Shown here one piece after another: positions 1 through 5,013 of a stretch of DNA of 5,013 nucleotides. The stretch is from assembly GCA_934613165.1 (NCBI GenBank), contig CAKTSW010000142.1, positions 1 to 5,013 of the forward strand. Direction: 5' to 3'. Position 1 is the stretch's first letter. Every line of letters starts with the position of its first letter. A program made the translations under genes and the position numbers. The notes under the pieces are model-generated. The model had not been told where the DNA came from, ran no database searches, and saw only the letters and a list, made by a program, of their open reading frames with translations. The stretch is from an uncultured Ellagibacter sp. Lineage in GTDB: Bacteria; Actinomycetota; Coriobacteriia; Coriobacteriales; Eggerthellaceae.

Positions 1-710
1 CGCGCGAGGAACTCGGCGACGTGCTTTTGCAGGTGGTGCTGCAAAGCCAGATCGCGGCCGACGCCGGCGAGTTCACCATCGACGACGTGTGCGCCGACGT
101 GAACGCGAAGATGGTCCGCCGCCACCCGCACGTGTTCGGCGACGGGCACGCGTCGAACGCCTCCGAGGTGCTCGACGTGTGGGACCAGGTCAAGCTGGCC
201 GAGAAGGCCGCCGCCGACGGCGATGCCGATGCCGCGAACGAGAAACGCCCCGGCCTGCTCGACGGCGTACCTGCGAGCTTCCCCGCGCTCATGCAGGCGC
301 AGAAGATCTCGCGCAAGGCGGCCGCGGCGGGCTTCGAGTGGGATACGCTCGAGGACGTGTGGGCGCAGGTCGACGAGGAACGCGCCGAGCTTTCCTCGGC
401 GTACGACGCGGCCCCGAAGGCGAAGGGCGGCAAGATGGATACGGCTGCGGCTGCGCCCGGTTCCGCCGACGCCGGCGCCGGCGCCCTCGTCTCCGCTGCG
501 GAGATGGAGTTCGGCGACGTCCTCTTCTCCCTGGTGAACGTCGGTCGGCGCATGGGGATCGACGCGGAGAGCGCGCTTCGTGCCTCGTGCCGCAAATTCC
601 GCGCGCGCTGGGCGGCGATGGAGGCTTCGGCCGAAGCCGAAGGGCGCCGCATCGAGGATTACTCAACCGCAGAGCAGAACGCCCTGTGGGCGAAGGTGAA
701 AGGCGAATAG
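1..710 (+). CDS. mazG: MazG nucleoside triphosphate pyrophosphohydrolase, 3' part (5' end outside window)
   Basis: The reading frame is open from base 3 and ends at TAG 708-710, giving 235 residues. MazG hydrolyses nucleoside triphosphates to monophosphates and PPi in the cytoplasm, and in E. coli it also lowers the ppGpp pool. The visible part starts inside the first MazG domain with the ExxD metal-binding half (REELGDVLLQ, residues 1-10). The family signature RRHPHVFGD follows at 39-47. A second MazG domain starts near 268 (GVPASFPALMQAQKISRKA). It carries an ExxE motif (ERAE, nt 378-389), an ExxD motif (EFGD, nt 507-518) and a typical tail ending in a KFRARW...ME segment. The two motif halves are 39 residues apart because of an Ala/Gly/Pro-rich insert at about nt 408-492, which is longer than is usual in this superfamily. 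The next gene starts four bases after the stop, so the two are very probably cotranscribed. The family call is secure; the length and start cannot be seen. Confidence 0.95.
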   Translation, partial: REELGDVLLQVVLQSQIAADAGEFTIDDVCADVNAKMVRRHPHVFGDGHASNASEVLDVWDQVKLAEKAAADGDADAANEKRPGLLDGVPASFPALMQAQKISRKAAAAGFEWDTLEDVWAQVDEERAELSSAYDAAPKAKGGKMDTAAAAPGSADAGAGALVSAAEMEFGDVLFSLVNVGRRMGIDAESALRASCRKFRARWAAMEASAEAEGRRIEDYSTAEQNALWAKVKGE

Positions 711-714
711 GATC

Positions 715-1419
715 ATGACGAGTGCTGCCCAGCTGTTCAGCGAACAGGACCAGCGAAGCGATTGGAGCCTGACGCTCCGTCCCGACATGTCCGAGGAGGA
801 AGTCGAGTTCCTCCGCGCATCGGCGACGAGGTTGCGCGAGATCATGCAGAAGTACCGCGCCGCGCTGCGCGAGATGGTCGTGCGCTTCGAGATCCTCGAC
901 CAGGACCTCAACCTCAAGAAGAACCGCACGCCCATCCATCATATCGAATCGCGCTTGAAGTCCCCCGAAAGTATCATCGAGAAGATCGGGCGCTACGGCA
1001 AGGAACGCACACTCGAGAACATCGAGAAGTACATCATGGACATCGCGGGCGTGCGCGTCATCTGCTCGTACATCAGCGACGTGTACAACCTGCTCGACCT
1101 GCTGCAACGCCAAGACGACCTCGAGATCGTCACGGTGAAGGACTACATCGCCAACCCCAAGCCCAACGGCTACCGAAGCCTGCACGTCATCGTGCGCATC
1201 CCCGTGTACTTCCTCGACGCCAAGCAGATGGTTCCCGTGGAAATCCAGCTCCGCACGGTGGCGATGGACTTCTGGGCAAGCCTCGAGCACGACCTGAAGT
1301 ACAAGGCGGTGCGCGAGATCGAGGGCATCGACGCGTACGGCGAGCTCAAGGACTGCAGCCGCATCATCGAAGACGTCGAGGACCGCATGCAGATCCTCGC
1401 CCGCGCGCTGGAGAAATAG
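715..1419 (+). CDS. Small alarmone synthetase, RelP/YwaC-like GTP pyrophosphokinase
   Basis: This 234-residue protein is a single RelA/SpoT-type synthetase domain. It has no HD hydrolase domain and no TGS or ACT regulatory domains. The family transfers pyrophosphate from ATP to GTP or GDP, making (p)ppGpp in the cytoplasm. Visible motifs in order are SRLKSPESI (79-87, substrate-binding basic segment), DIAGVRVIC (109-117), a guanine-binding KPNGYRSLH (149-157, stacking Tyr153), VEIQLRT (175-181, catalytic Glu176) and AMDFWASLEH (183-192). The segments VKDYIANPKPNGYRS and DFWASLEH resemble my recollection of RelP/YwaC more than RelQ/YjbM, so RelP-type is preferred; this is memory, not an alignment. 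The N-terminus is about 20 residues longer than the roughly 210 typical of this class. ATG 715 is chosen because GAAAGG (698-703) inside the end of mazG is a workable ribosome site; ATG 787 is an alternative. No other toxin-like or antitoxin-like gene is visible beside it. Confidence 0.93.
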   Translation: MTSAAQLFSEQDQRSDWSLTLRPDMSEEEVEFLRASATRLREIMQKYRAALREMVVRFEILDQDLNLKKNRTPIHHIESRLKSPESIIEKIGRYGKERTLENIEKYIMDIAGVRVICSYISDVYNLLDLLQRQDDLEIVTVKDYIANPKPNGYRSLHVIVRIPVYFLDAKQMVPVEIQLRTVAMDFWASLEHDLKYKAVREIEGIDAYGELKDCSRIIEDVEDRMQILARALEK

Positions 1420-1457
1420 CGTCGATTGCCGCGGGACGACGTCGGTCGCCGCAAAAC

Positions 1458-1485
1458 GCGGGCCTCTGGCGAAAGATTCGCCCGC
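1458..1485 (+). terminator. Hairpin after the mazG-synthetase unit, possible terminator
   Basis: GCGGGC (1458-1463) can pair with GCCCGC (1480-1485). Inside, GGCGAA (1468-1473) can pair with TTCGCC (1477-1482) over a three-base loop, so two overlapping folds compete. There is no T run after it, so intrinsic termination is unproven. Its place 38 bases after the stop codon suggests a role at the 3' end of the transcript. The neighbouring long palindrome begins at the very next base. Confidence 0.35.
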
Positions 1486-1630
1486 CGTGGACAAAATCGC
1501 GCGATATGCGAGCCTCGGGACTTGGCTTTTCGCCGAGCGCGCGGTTTTCGAAAGCAAAACCCCAGGTCGTGATTTTCTTCGATTCGATAAAGCCGAGGCT
1601 CGCCTCGCATATCGCGCGATTTTGTCCACG
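1486..1630. repeat. Long imperfect inverted repeat (MITE-like or dispersed palindromic element)
   Basis: The left arm 1486-1518 (33 bases) is the exact reverse complement of the right arm 1593-1630 (38 bases), except that the right arm has one extra copy of a five-base unit (CTCGC twice in tandem at 1599-1608). Each arm contains the self-complementary core ATCGCGCGAT. The 74-base interior carries a smaller hairpin, GGTTTT (1543-1548) with AAAACC (1556-1561). The outer ends read CGTGGAC and GTCCACG. No transposase gene and no clear target-site duplication is present at the edges. A 33-bp stem of this quality is far beyond what chance or a normal terminator would give. It could be a non-autonomous mobile element, a REP-type repeat, or a long RNA-processing hairpin. 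The window holds only one copy, so its repetitive nature is inferred. Confidence 0.75.
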
Positions 1631-1674
1631 ACTCTGAAATCGCACGCCAACGCGCGAGGTGAGGTGCCTTCCCC

Positions 1675-1705
1675 TTGACTTGAAGCGAACTCCAGGAATT
1701 ATCAT
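1675..1705 (+). promoter_or_regulatory. Promoter of the aldo/keto reductase with MerR-type spacer and operator dyad
   Basis: The -35 box is TTGACT (1675-1680) and the -10 box is TATCAT (1700-1705). The spacer is 19 bases, longer than the usual 17. The spacer region holds an imperfect dyad, CTTGAAG (1679-1685) and CTCCAGG (1690-1696), around CGAA, with five of seven positions symmetric. A long spacer with a dyad between the two boxes is the hallmark of promoters activated by MerR-family regulators, which twist the DNA to realign the boxes. The arrangement resembles the operators of aldehyde- or thiol-responsive members (NmlR/AdhR type). Transcription would start near 1712, giving a leader of about 20 bases that contains AGAGGAG (1721-1727). 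No merR gene is in the window. Confidence 0.6.
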
Positions 1706-1731
1706 GGACCCACTTCAACGAGAGGAGCCTC

Positions 1732-2856
1732 ATGAACACAGATTTCGCGAAAGCGTCGAAGCTCGGCTTCGGCTGCATGCGCCTGCCGCAAACCGACCCG
1801 AAAGACCCGACGAAAATCGATATCGACCAGGTGAAGCAGATGGTCGATGCCTATATCTCCGGCGGCGGCAACTACTTCGACACCGCGTTCGTCTACCACA
1901 ACGGCGCATCGGAGACGGCGCTGCGTGAGGCGCTCGTCGAGCGCTACCCGCGCGACAGCTTCACCATCGCGACGAAATGCCTTGCCTGGGCGTGCCCCGA
2001 CGAGAAGACCGCGAAGTCGAACCTGCCCACCTCGCTCGAGCGGCTCGGCACCGACTACGTTGACTTCTACCTGCTGCACAACGTCGGCGGCAAGCGCACG
2101 CGTGTGTTCGATGAGTGGGGCATGTGGGACTTCGCGCTCAAGGCCAAGGAAGACGGCCTTATCCGCCACGTCGGCTTCTCCATGCACGACGGCCCCGAGA
2201 CGCTCGACCGCGTGCTGACCGACCATCCCGAAATGGAGTTCGTCCAGCTGCAGGTGAACTACCTCGATTGGGACGATCCCGTCACGCAGTCGCGCCGCTG
2301 CATGGAGGTCGCGGCCAAGCACGGCAAGCCGGTCATCATCATGGAGCCTGCCCGCGGCGGGCGCCTTATCGACCTTCCGGAACGCGTTGCCGAGCCCCTG
2401 CGGGCGTGCGACCCCGACAAGAGCCTCGCCTCCTGGGCGTACCGCTTCTGCTACAACCTTCCCGGCGTGGCCACGGTGCTTTCCGGCATGTCGACGATCG
2501 ACCAGGTGCGCGAGAACGTCGCCGACTTCCAGGCGAACGAGCCGTTTTCCGAAGCCGAGACCGAGGCGCTTGCCAAGACGCGCGACATTCTGGCCTCGAT
2601 GGCGTCCATCCCGTGCACGAACTGCCGCTACTGCGTGAAGGGCTGCCCGAAGGAAGTCGCCATCCCCGAAATCATGGGGCTTTTGAACCTGGAGACGCAG
2701 ACGGAGAACAACGAGTTCGTGAAGGGGCTGTACAGCTGGCAGGCGAAGCCCGGCCGCGCGTCCGACTGCATCAAATGCGGTTTGTGCGAATCGATGTGCC
2801 CCCAGAGCATCGGCATCATCGGCAACCTCGAAACCGCCGCGGAGCATTTCGAGTAG
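1732..2856 (+). CDS. Aldo/keto reductase with C-terminal two-cluster [4Fe-4S] domain
   Basis: This is a 374-residue cytoplasmic oxidoreductase of the COG1453 type. Residues 1 to about 285 form the AKR barrel: LGFGCMRLP (11-19), the catalytic tetrad Asp50 (FDTAFVYHNG), Tyr55, Lys82 (ATK) and His116 (LLHN), and the later strand segments VGFSMH and IIMEPARGG (202-210). Residues 290-360 form a ferredoxin-like domain with two motifs, C295-x2-C298-x2-C301-x3-C305 and C346-x2-C349-x2-C352-x3-C356, each followed by Pro. All eight ligands are present. The family reduces carbonyls with NAD(P)H; the iron-sulfur domain implies electron exchange with a further carrier. The substrate cannot be read from sequence. 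ATG 1732 is supported by AGAGGAG four bases upstream. The gene has its own promoter and is followed by a strong hairpin, so it is probably monocistronic. The promoter suggests induction by a MerR-type regulator. Confidence 0.95.
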   Translation: MNTDFAKASKLGFGCMRLPQTDPKDPTKIDIDQVKQMVDAYISGGGNYFDTAFVYHNGASETALREALVERYPRDSFTIATKCLAWACPDEKTAKSNLPTSLERLGTDYVDFYLLHNVGGKRTRVFDEWGMWDFALKAKEDGLIRHVGFSMHDGPETLDRVLTDHPEMEFVQLQVNYLDWDDPVTQSRRCMEVAAKHGKPVIIMEPARGGRLIDLPERVAEPLRACDPDKSLASWAYRFCYNLPGVATVLSGMSTIDQVRENVADFQANEPFSEAETEALAKTRDILASMASIPCTNCRYCVKGCPKEVAIPEIMGLLNLETQTENNEFVKGLYSWQAKPGRASDCIKCGLCESMCPQSIGIIGNLETAAEHFE

Positions 2857-2906
2857 CTTAAAGCCGCCTTGAGCATCGCGTTCCCGTTTCGGCCCTTCGA
2901 CCCTTG

Positions 2907-2945
2907 GCGCCCCCGTCTGTTCGACAAACGGGGGCGCAGCCTTTA
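2907..2945 (+). terminator. Terminator hairpin after the aldo/keto reductase
   Basis: GCGCCCCCGT (2907-2916) pairs perfectly with ACGGGGGCGC (2928-2937). One mismatch and a further TGT/ACA pairing extend the stem to a TCG loop (2921-2923). The following tract is only weakly T-rich (CCTTTAT). It lies 50 bases after the reductase stop and separates it from the transporter locus. The stem is strong; efficiency is uncertain because the T run is poor. Confidence 0.75.
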
Positions 2946-2949
2946 TAGT
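2921..2949 (+). promoter_or_regulatory. Promoter of the substrate-binding protein gene, overlapping the terminator hairpin
   Basis: TCGACA (2921-2926) and TATAGT (2944-2949) each match the sigma-70-type consensus at five of six positions and are exactly 17 bases apart. The -35 box sits in the loop of the preceding hairpin. Start would be near 2956, giving a leader of about 35 bases with AAAGGGG (2978-2984) six bases before the ATG. A small dyad, AGTG (2947-2950) and CACT (2956-2959), overlaps the -10 box and start point and might be an operator, but four-base arms are weak evidence. Confidence 0.55.
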
Positions 2950-2990
2950 GGGCATCACTCATCTTTTTTGACAGTGGAAAGGGGAAGAAG

Positions 2991-3830
2991 ATGAAAATGA
3001 AGAAACTGGGCGTGGTGCTCGCCGCCGGCGTGCTCGCCGCCTCGCTCGCGCTGTTCGGCTGCTCGTCGAACAGCTCTTCGTCCGACACCAAGAAGGACGA
3101 TTCGAGCGCCAAGACCGAGGCCACCGCTTCGGGCTACACGCTCGTCAAGGATGGCACGCTCATCATGGGTACGTCTCCGGACTACCCGCCGTTCGAGAAC
3201 CTTGAGAACGGCGAGGCCGTCGGCTTCGACGTGGACCTCTGCAAGGCCATCGCCGACGAGCTCGGCCTCAAGTTCGAAGTGAAGTCCCTGCAGTTCGACG
3301 GCATCATCCCGGCAGTCGTCGCCGGCGGCCAGTGCGACCTCGGCATGGCCGGTATGAGCGTCGACCCCGACCGCGCCAAGGAAGTCGACTTCACCGACTC
3401 CTACTACGTCGATGACCAGGCCATCGCCACCATGAAGAGCAACACGGCCATCACCTCCGACAACGCCAAGGAAGAGCTCAACAAGGCCGGCGTCATCATC
3501 GCCGTGCAGTCCGGCACCACCGGCGAGTCCTACTGCCAGGAGAACTTCCCGAACGCCACCATCCAACCCTACGGCAACTCCACGGACGCCTTCGCCGCCA
3601 TGCAGGCCGGCCAGGCCAACGCCGTGTGCACCAACTCCGCCGTGGTGAAGAAGATGCTTGCCGACGCGTACTCCGACGCCCAGGTCGTGATGCAGGTCGC
3701 CACCGGCGAGGAATACGCCATCGCCGTGTCGAAGGACAACCCCGAGCTCACCAAGGCCATCAACGAGGCCATCAAGAAGCTCAACGACAACGGCACCGTC
3801 GAGCAGCTCGCCTCTAAGTGGCTCGGCTAA
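2991..3830 (+). CDS. Amino acid ABC transporter substrate-binding lipoprotein (SBP_bac_3 family)
   Basis: This 279-residue protein has a basic N-terminus (MKMKK), a hydrophobic stretch and a lipobox LFGC with Cys24. It is therefore expected to be exported, lipidated and anchored to the outer face of the membrane. A Ser/Asp/Lys-rich tether (25-48) leads to the binding domain. Family marks are GTSPDYPPFE (60-69), VGFDVDLCKAIADELG (77-92), the ligand-contacting DPDRAKEVDF (125-134, Arg128 expected to hold the amino acid carboxylate) and the hinge-side STDAFAAMQAGQ (197-208). Its role is to capture a polar amino acid and deliver it to the permease encoded downstream; the exact ligand is not readable. 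Four cysteines remain in the mature part (84, 115, 182, 213). Codons are very strongly C-ending, with Ile always ATC, more biased than in the permease, which fits high expression. The start is supported by AAAGGGG at 2978-2984. Confidence 0.95.
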   Translation: MKMKKLGVVLAAGVLAASLALFGCSSNSSSSDTKKDDSSAKTEATASGYTLVKDGTLIMGTSPDYPPFENLENGEAVGFDVDLCKAIADELGLKFEVKSLQFDGIIPAVVAGGQCDLGMAGMSVDPDRAKEVDFTDSYYVDDQAIATMKSNTAITSDNAKEELNKAGVIIAVQSGTTGESYCQENFPNATIQPYGNSTDAFAAMQAGQANAVCTNSAVVKKMLADAYSDAQVVMQVATGEEYAIAVSKDNPELTKAINEAIKKLNDNGTVEQLASKWLG

Positions 3831-3879
3831 ACGCACCGTTTTCGGTTACAATAAGCCGCTAGGGCTTTGATTGTTGCCA

Positions 3880-3913
3880 GGCCCTCTCCGCACGTTCGCG
3901 GGGAGGGCCTTTT
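3880..3913 (+). terminator. Intrinsic terminator-like hairpin between binding protein and permease genes
   Basis: A 12-base left arm (3880-3891) pairs with the right arm 3898-3909, with one G-U wobble and a six-base loop, followed directly by TTTT (3910-3913). This is a classic intrinsic terminator shape. The permease ribosome site GGTGAGGA (3915-3922) starts two bases after the T run, so the hairpin also lies very close to the translation start. It probably causes partial termination, giving more binding protein than permease mRNA. A smaller hairpin, AAGCC (3853-3857) with GGCTT (3863-3867), precedes it. Confidence 0.8.
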
Positions 3914-3928
3914 CGGTGAGGACACGAT

Positions 3929-5013
3929 ATGGTCAATTGCGATAGAACCGTTTCCTTCAAATCGTTCGCGCTCGCGCTCTTCGCGGCGTGTGCGCTCGCG
4001 TTCGCGGGGCTTGCCGCCGTCGTTGCGGCCCCCGGCCACGCGTATGCGCTCGACGTGGAGAAATGCACGGCGCGCCCGAACGTCAGCGGGTCGTCCGATG
4101 TGCTCGGCGGCACGGAAACGCGCATCACCTGGGAAGGCCAGGCGGCTGCCGACGAATCGCTTTCGGGCATTTCCCTCACGTTGCCCGAGGGCACGCAGTA
4201 CTCGGTGAGCGACACGCGCATCACCATGCTCTCGGGGTCCGACCTCATGACGCGCACCAACATCAAGGCCGACGTCACCGCCGACGGCGAGACGGTCACG
4301 GCGACGTTCGCCGAGCCCGCCCCCGCAGGCGAGTTCTTCCGCGTCGAGATCTACGGCGTGTTCTTCCCCGAAGGCGGCGGGTCGATGCAGCTTTCCGGCC
4401 AGTACACGCTCGCTGACGGGTCGGTTGCCTCGATCGAGGGCATCCCCGCGATCACGGTGAAGTCGCATACCCTGTTCGAGCGTCTTTCGAGCTCGCTCGA
4501 ACAGCAGGATTGGGTGAAATCGTGGAACGACGTGAAGTTCCTGAAGCTGTTCTTCAACCCGCCGGTGTTCGTGTCGAGCCTGCCCGCGGTGTTTTCAGGC
4601 TTCCTCATGGCCGTCGGCATCGTGGCGTGCGCGTTCCCGCTTGCCATCCCGTTCGGGCTTATCCTGTCGCTTATGCGCATGTCCAAATTCCGCGTGCTGC
4701 GCGGCATCGCGACCACGTACGTGAACGTGGTCCGCGGCACGCCGCTGTTCCTGCAGATCTACATCGCGTTCTTCGGGCTGCCGCTCGCCGGCGTGCAGAT
4801 CCCCACGTTCCCGCTCGGCGTCATCGTGCTGTCCATGAACTCGAGCGCGTATCTGTGCGAGATCTTCCGTGCGGGCATCCAGTCCATCAGCAAGGGCCAG
4901 TTCGAGGCGGCGCGCTCGCTCGGCATGAACGGCGCGCAGACCATGCTCTTCGTCATCATCCCGCAGACGGTGCGCCGCGTCATCCCGACGATGACGAGCG
5001 AGTTCATCCTGCT
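3929..5013 (+). CDS. Polar amino acid ABC transporter permease with N-terminal extracytoplasmic domain, 3' end outside window
   Basis: The frame opens at ATG 3929, preceded by GGTGAGGA (3915-3922), and stays open to the window end: 361 residues, incomplete. Residues 1-40 look like a signal peptide with a long hydrophobic core and an AYA site before Leu41. Residues 41 to about 178 form a predicted beta-rich domain without SBP_bac_3 marks, which I do not recognise. A charged linker (about 182-210) leads to a HisM-type permease domain: hydrophobic segments from 213, VVRGTPLFLQIY (267-278), and the cytoplasmic EAA loop EAARSLGMNG (326-335) followed by VIIP (342-345), which docks on the ATPase. 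HisM-type permeases have an external N-terminus, so the extra domain would sit outside the cell near the binding protein. It should form the membrane channel for the amino acid bound by the upstream lipoprotein. Ala codons lean more to GCG here than in the upstream gene. Confidence 0.92.
   Translation, partial: MVNCDRTVSFKSFALALFAACALAFAGLAAVVAAPGHAYALDVEKCTARPNVSGSSDVLGGTETRITWEGQAAADESLSGISLTLPEGTQYSVSDTRITMLSGSDLMTRTNIKADVTADGETVTATFAEPAPAGEFFRVEIYGVFFPEGGGSMQLSGQYTLADGSVASIEGIPAITVKSHTLFERLSSSLEQQDWVKSWNDVKFLKLFFNPPVFVSSLPAVFSGFLMAVGIVACAFPLAIPFGLILSLMRMSKFRVLRGIATTYVNVVRGTPLFLQIYIAFFGLPLAGVQIPTFPLGVIVLSMNSSAYLCEIFRAGIQSISKGQFEAARSLGMNGAQTMLFVIIPQTVRRVIPTMTSEFIL

Larger units (their letters stand above)
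1420..1731. other. 312-base intergenic region between the alarmone synthetase and the aldo/keto reductase
   Basis: No credible gene lies here. From left to right it holds about 38 bases of unstructured GC-rich sequence, a small hairpin (1458-1485), a long imperfect palindrome starting directly after it (1486-1630), about 44 bases with nothing recognised, and a promoter plus ribosome site for the downstream reductase (1675-1727). Short open frames across the palindrome exist on both strands but look like by-products of its symmetry and high GC. Confidence 0.85.

Noticed and set aside
289..1650. Long open frame on the minus strand opposite mazG and the alarmone synthetase
   Set aside because: It is antisense to two clearly identified genes, its translation is low-complexity Arg/Asp/His/Pro-rich, and it has no recognisable domain; long antisense frames are expected at this GC content.
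1487..1678. 63-residue plus-strand open frame across the long palindrome
   Set aside because: It starts with GTG inside the repeat arm, has no ribosome site, and its translation is explained by the inverted repeat; the same peptide start appears on the other strand of the other arm.
1702..2958. 418-residue minus-strand open frame opposite the aldo/keto reductase
   Set aside because: It mirrors the codon pattern of a certain gene with all catalytic and cluster residues intact, and its translation resembles no family.
2968..2973. Perfect TTGACA hexamer upstream of the binding protein gene
   Set aside because: It is only 17 bases before the start codon, so a matching -10 box would fall inside the coding region (no good match there), and the transcript would lack the obvious ribosome site.
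2955..3836. 293-residue minus-strand open frame opposite the binding protein
   Set aside because: The translation is rich in Gly/Val/His/Leu repeats, which is the typical shadow of C-ending codons in the real gene.
3847..3852. TACAAT as a -10 box of a separate permease promoter
   Set aside because: No -35-like sequence is present at 16-18 bases upstream and there is no extended TG motif; kept only as a remark in the findings.
3867..4208. TTG-initiated plus-strand open frame running through the terminator and the permease start
   Set aside because: It reads through the hairpin and then overlaps the permease in another frame; the permease frame has a signal peptide, EAA loop and good ribosome site.
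1..5013. tRNA or rRNA genes, CRISPR arrays, phage or defence genes
   Set aside because: No cloverleaf-like sequence, regularly spaced repeat or related protein was seen on either strand.

Overview
The window is GC-rich, with compact genes all on the + strand. Codons strongly favour G/C third positions, and there is a Gram-positive style lipoprotein. Together with the protein types, this suggests a high-GC Actinomycetota anaerobe of the Coriobacteriia/Eggerthellales kind (Eggerthella, Gordonibacter, Slackia and relatives). That placement is an inference from composition and protein character; no marker gene in the window proves it.

Region 1 (1-1419) is a two-gene nucleotide-metabolism unit. 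It holds the 3' part of mazG (nucleoside triphosphate pyrophosphohydrolase, cut by the window start) and, four bases after its stop, a single-domain (p)ppGpp synthetase that looks most like the RelP/YwaC type. Region 2 (1420-1731) is the only non-coding stretch over 300 bases. It holds a small hairpin, then a 145-base near-perfect long inverted repeat that resembles a mobile or dispersed palindromic element, then a promoter. That promoter has a 19-bp spacer carrying a dyad, which is the architecture of MerR-family controlled promoters.

Region 3 (1732-2856) is an aldo/keto reductase with an intact catalytic tetrad and a C-terminal dicluster ferredoxin-like domain with two CxxCxxCxxxC motifs. 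It appears monocistronic and ends at a strong hairpin (2907-2937). The promoter of the next gene seems to overlap this hairpin, with the -35 box in the loop.

Region 4 (2991-5013) is a polar amino acid ABC importer locus. It has a lipoprotein substrate-binding protein, then a terminator-like hairpin, then a permease cut by the window end. The permease is unusual: it starts with a signal peptide and an approximately 140-residue predicted extracytoplasmic beta-rich domain before a normal HisM-type transmembrane domain with an EAA loop. An ATPase gene would be expected just beyond the window. The intervening hairpin and the more biased codon use of the binding protein both fit higher expression of the binding protein than of the permease.

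The observations most worth a second look are the ectodomain-permease fusion, the long inverted repeat, the MerR-type promoter, and the pairing of mazG with an alarmone synthetase.
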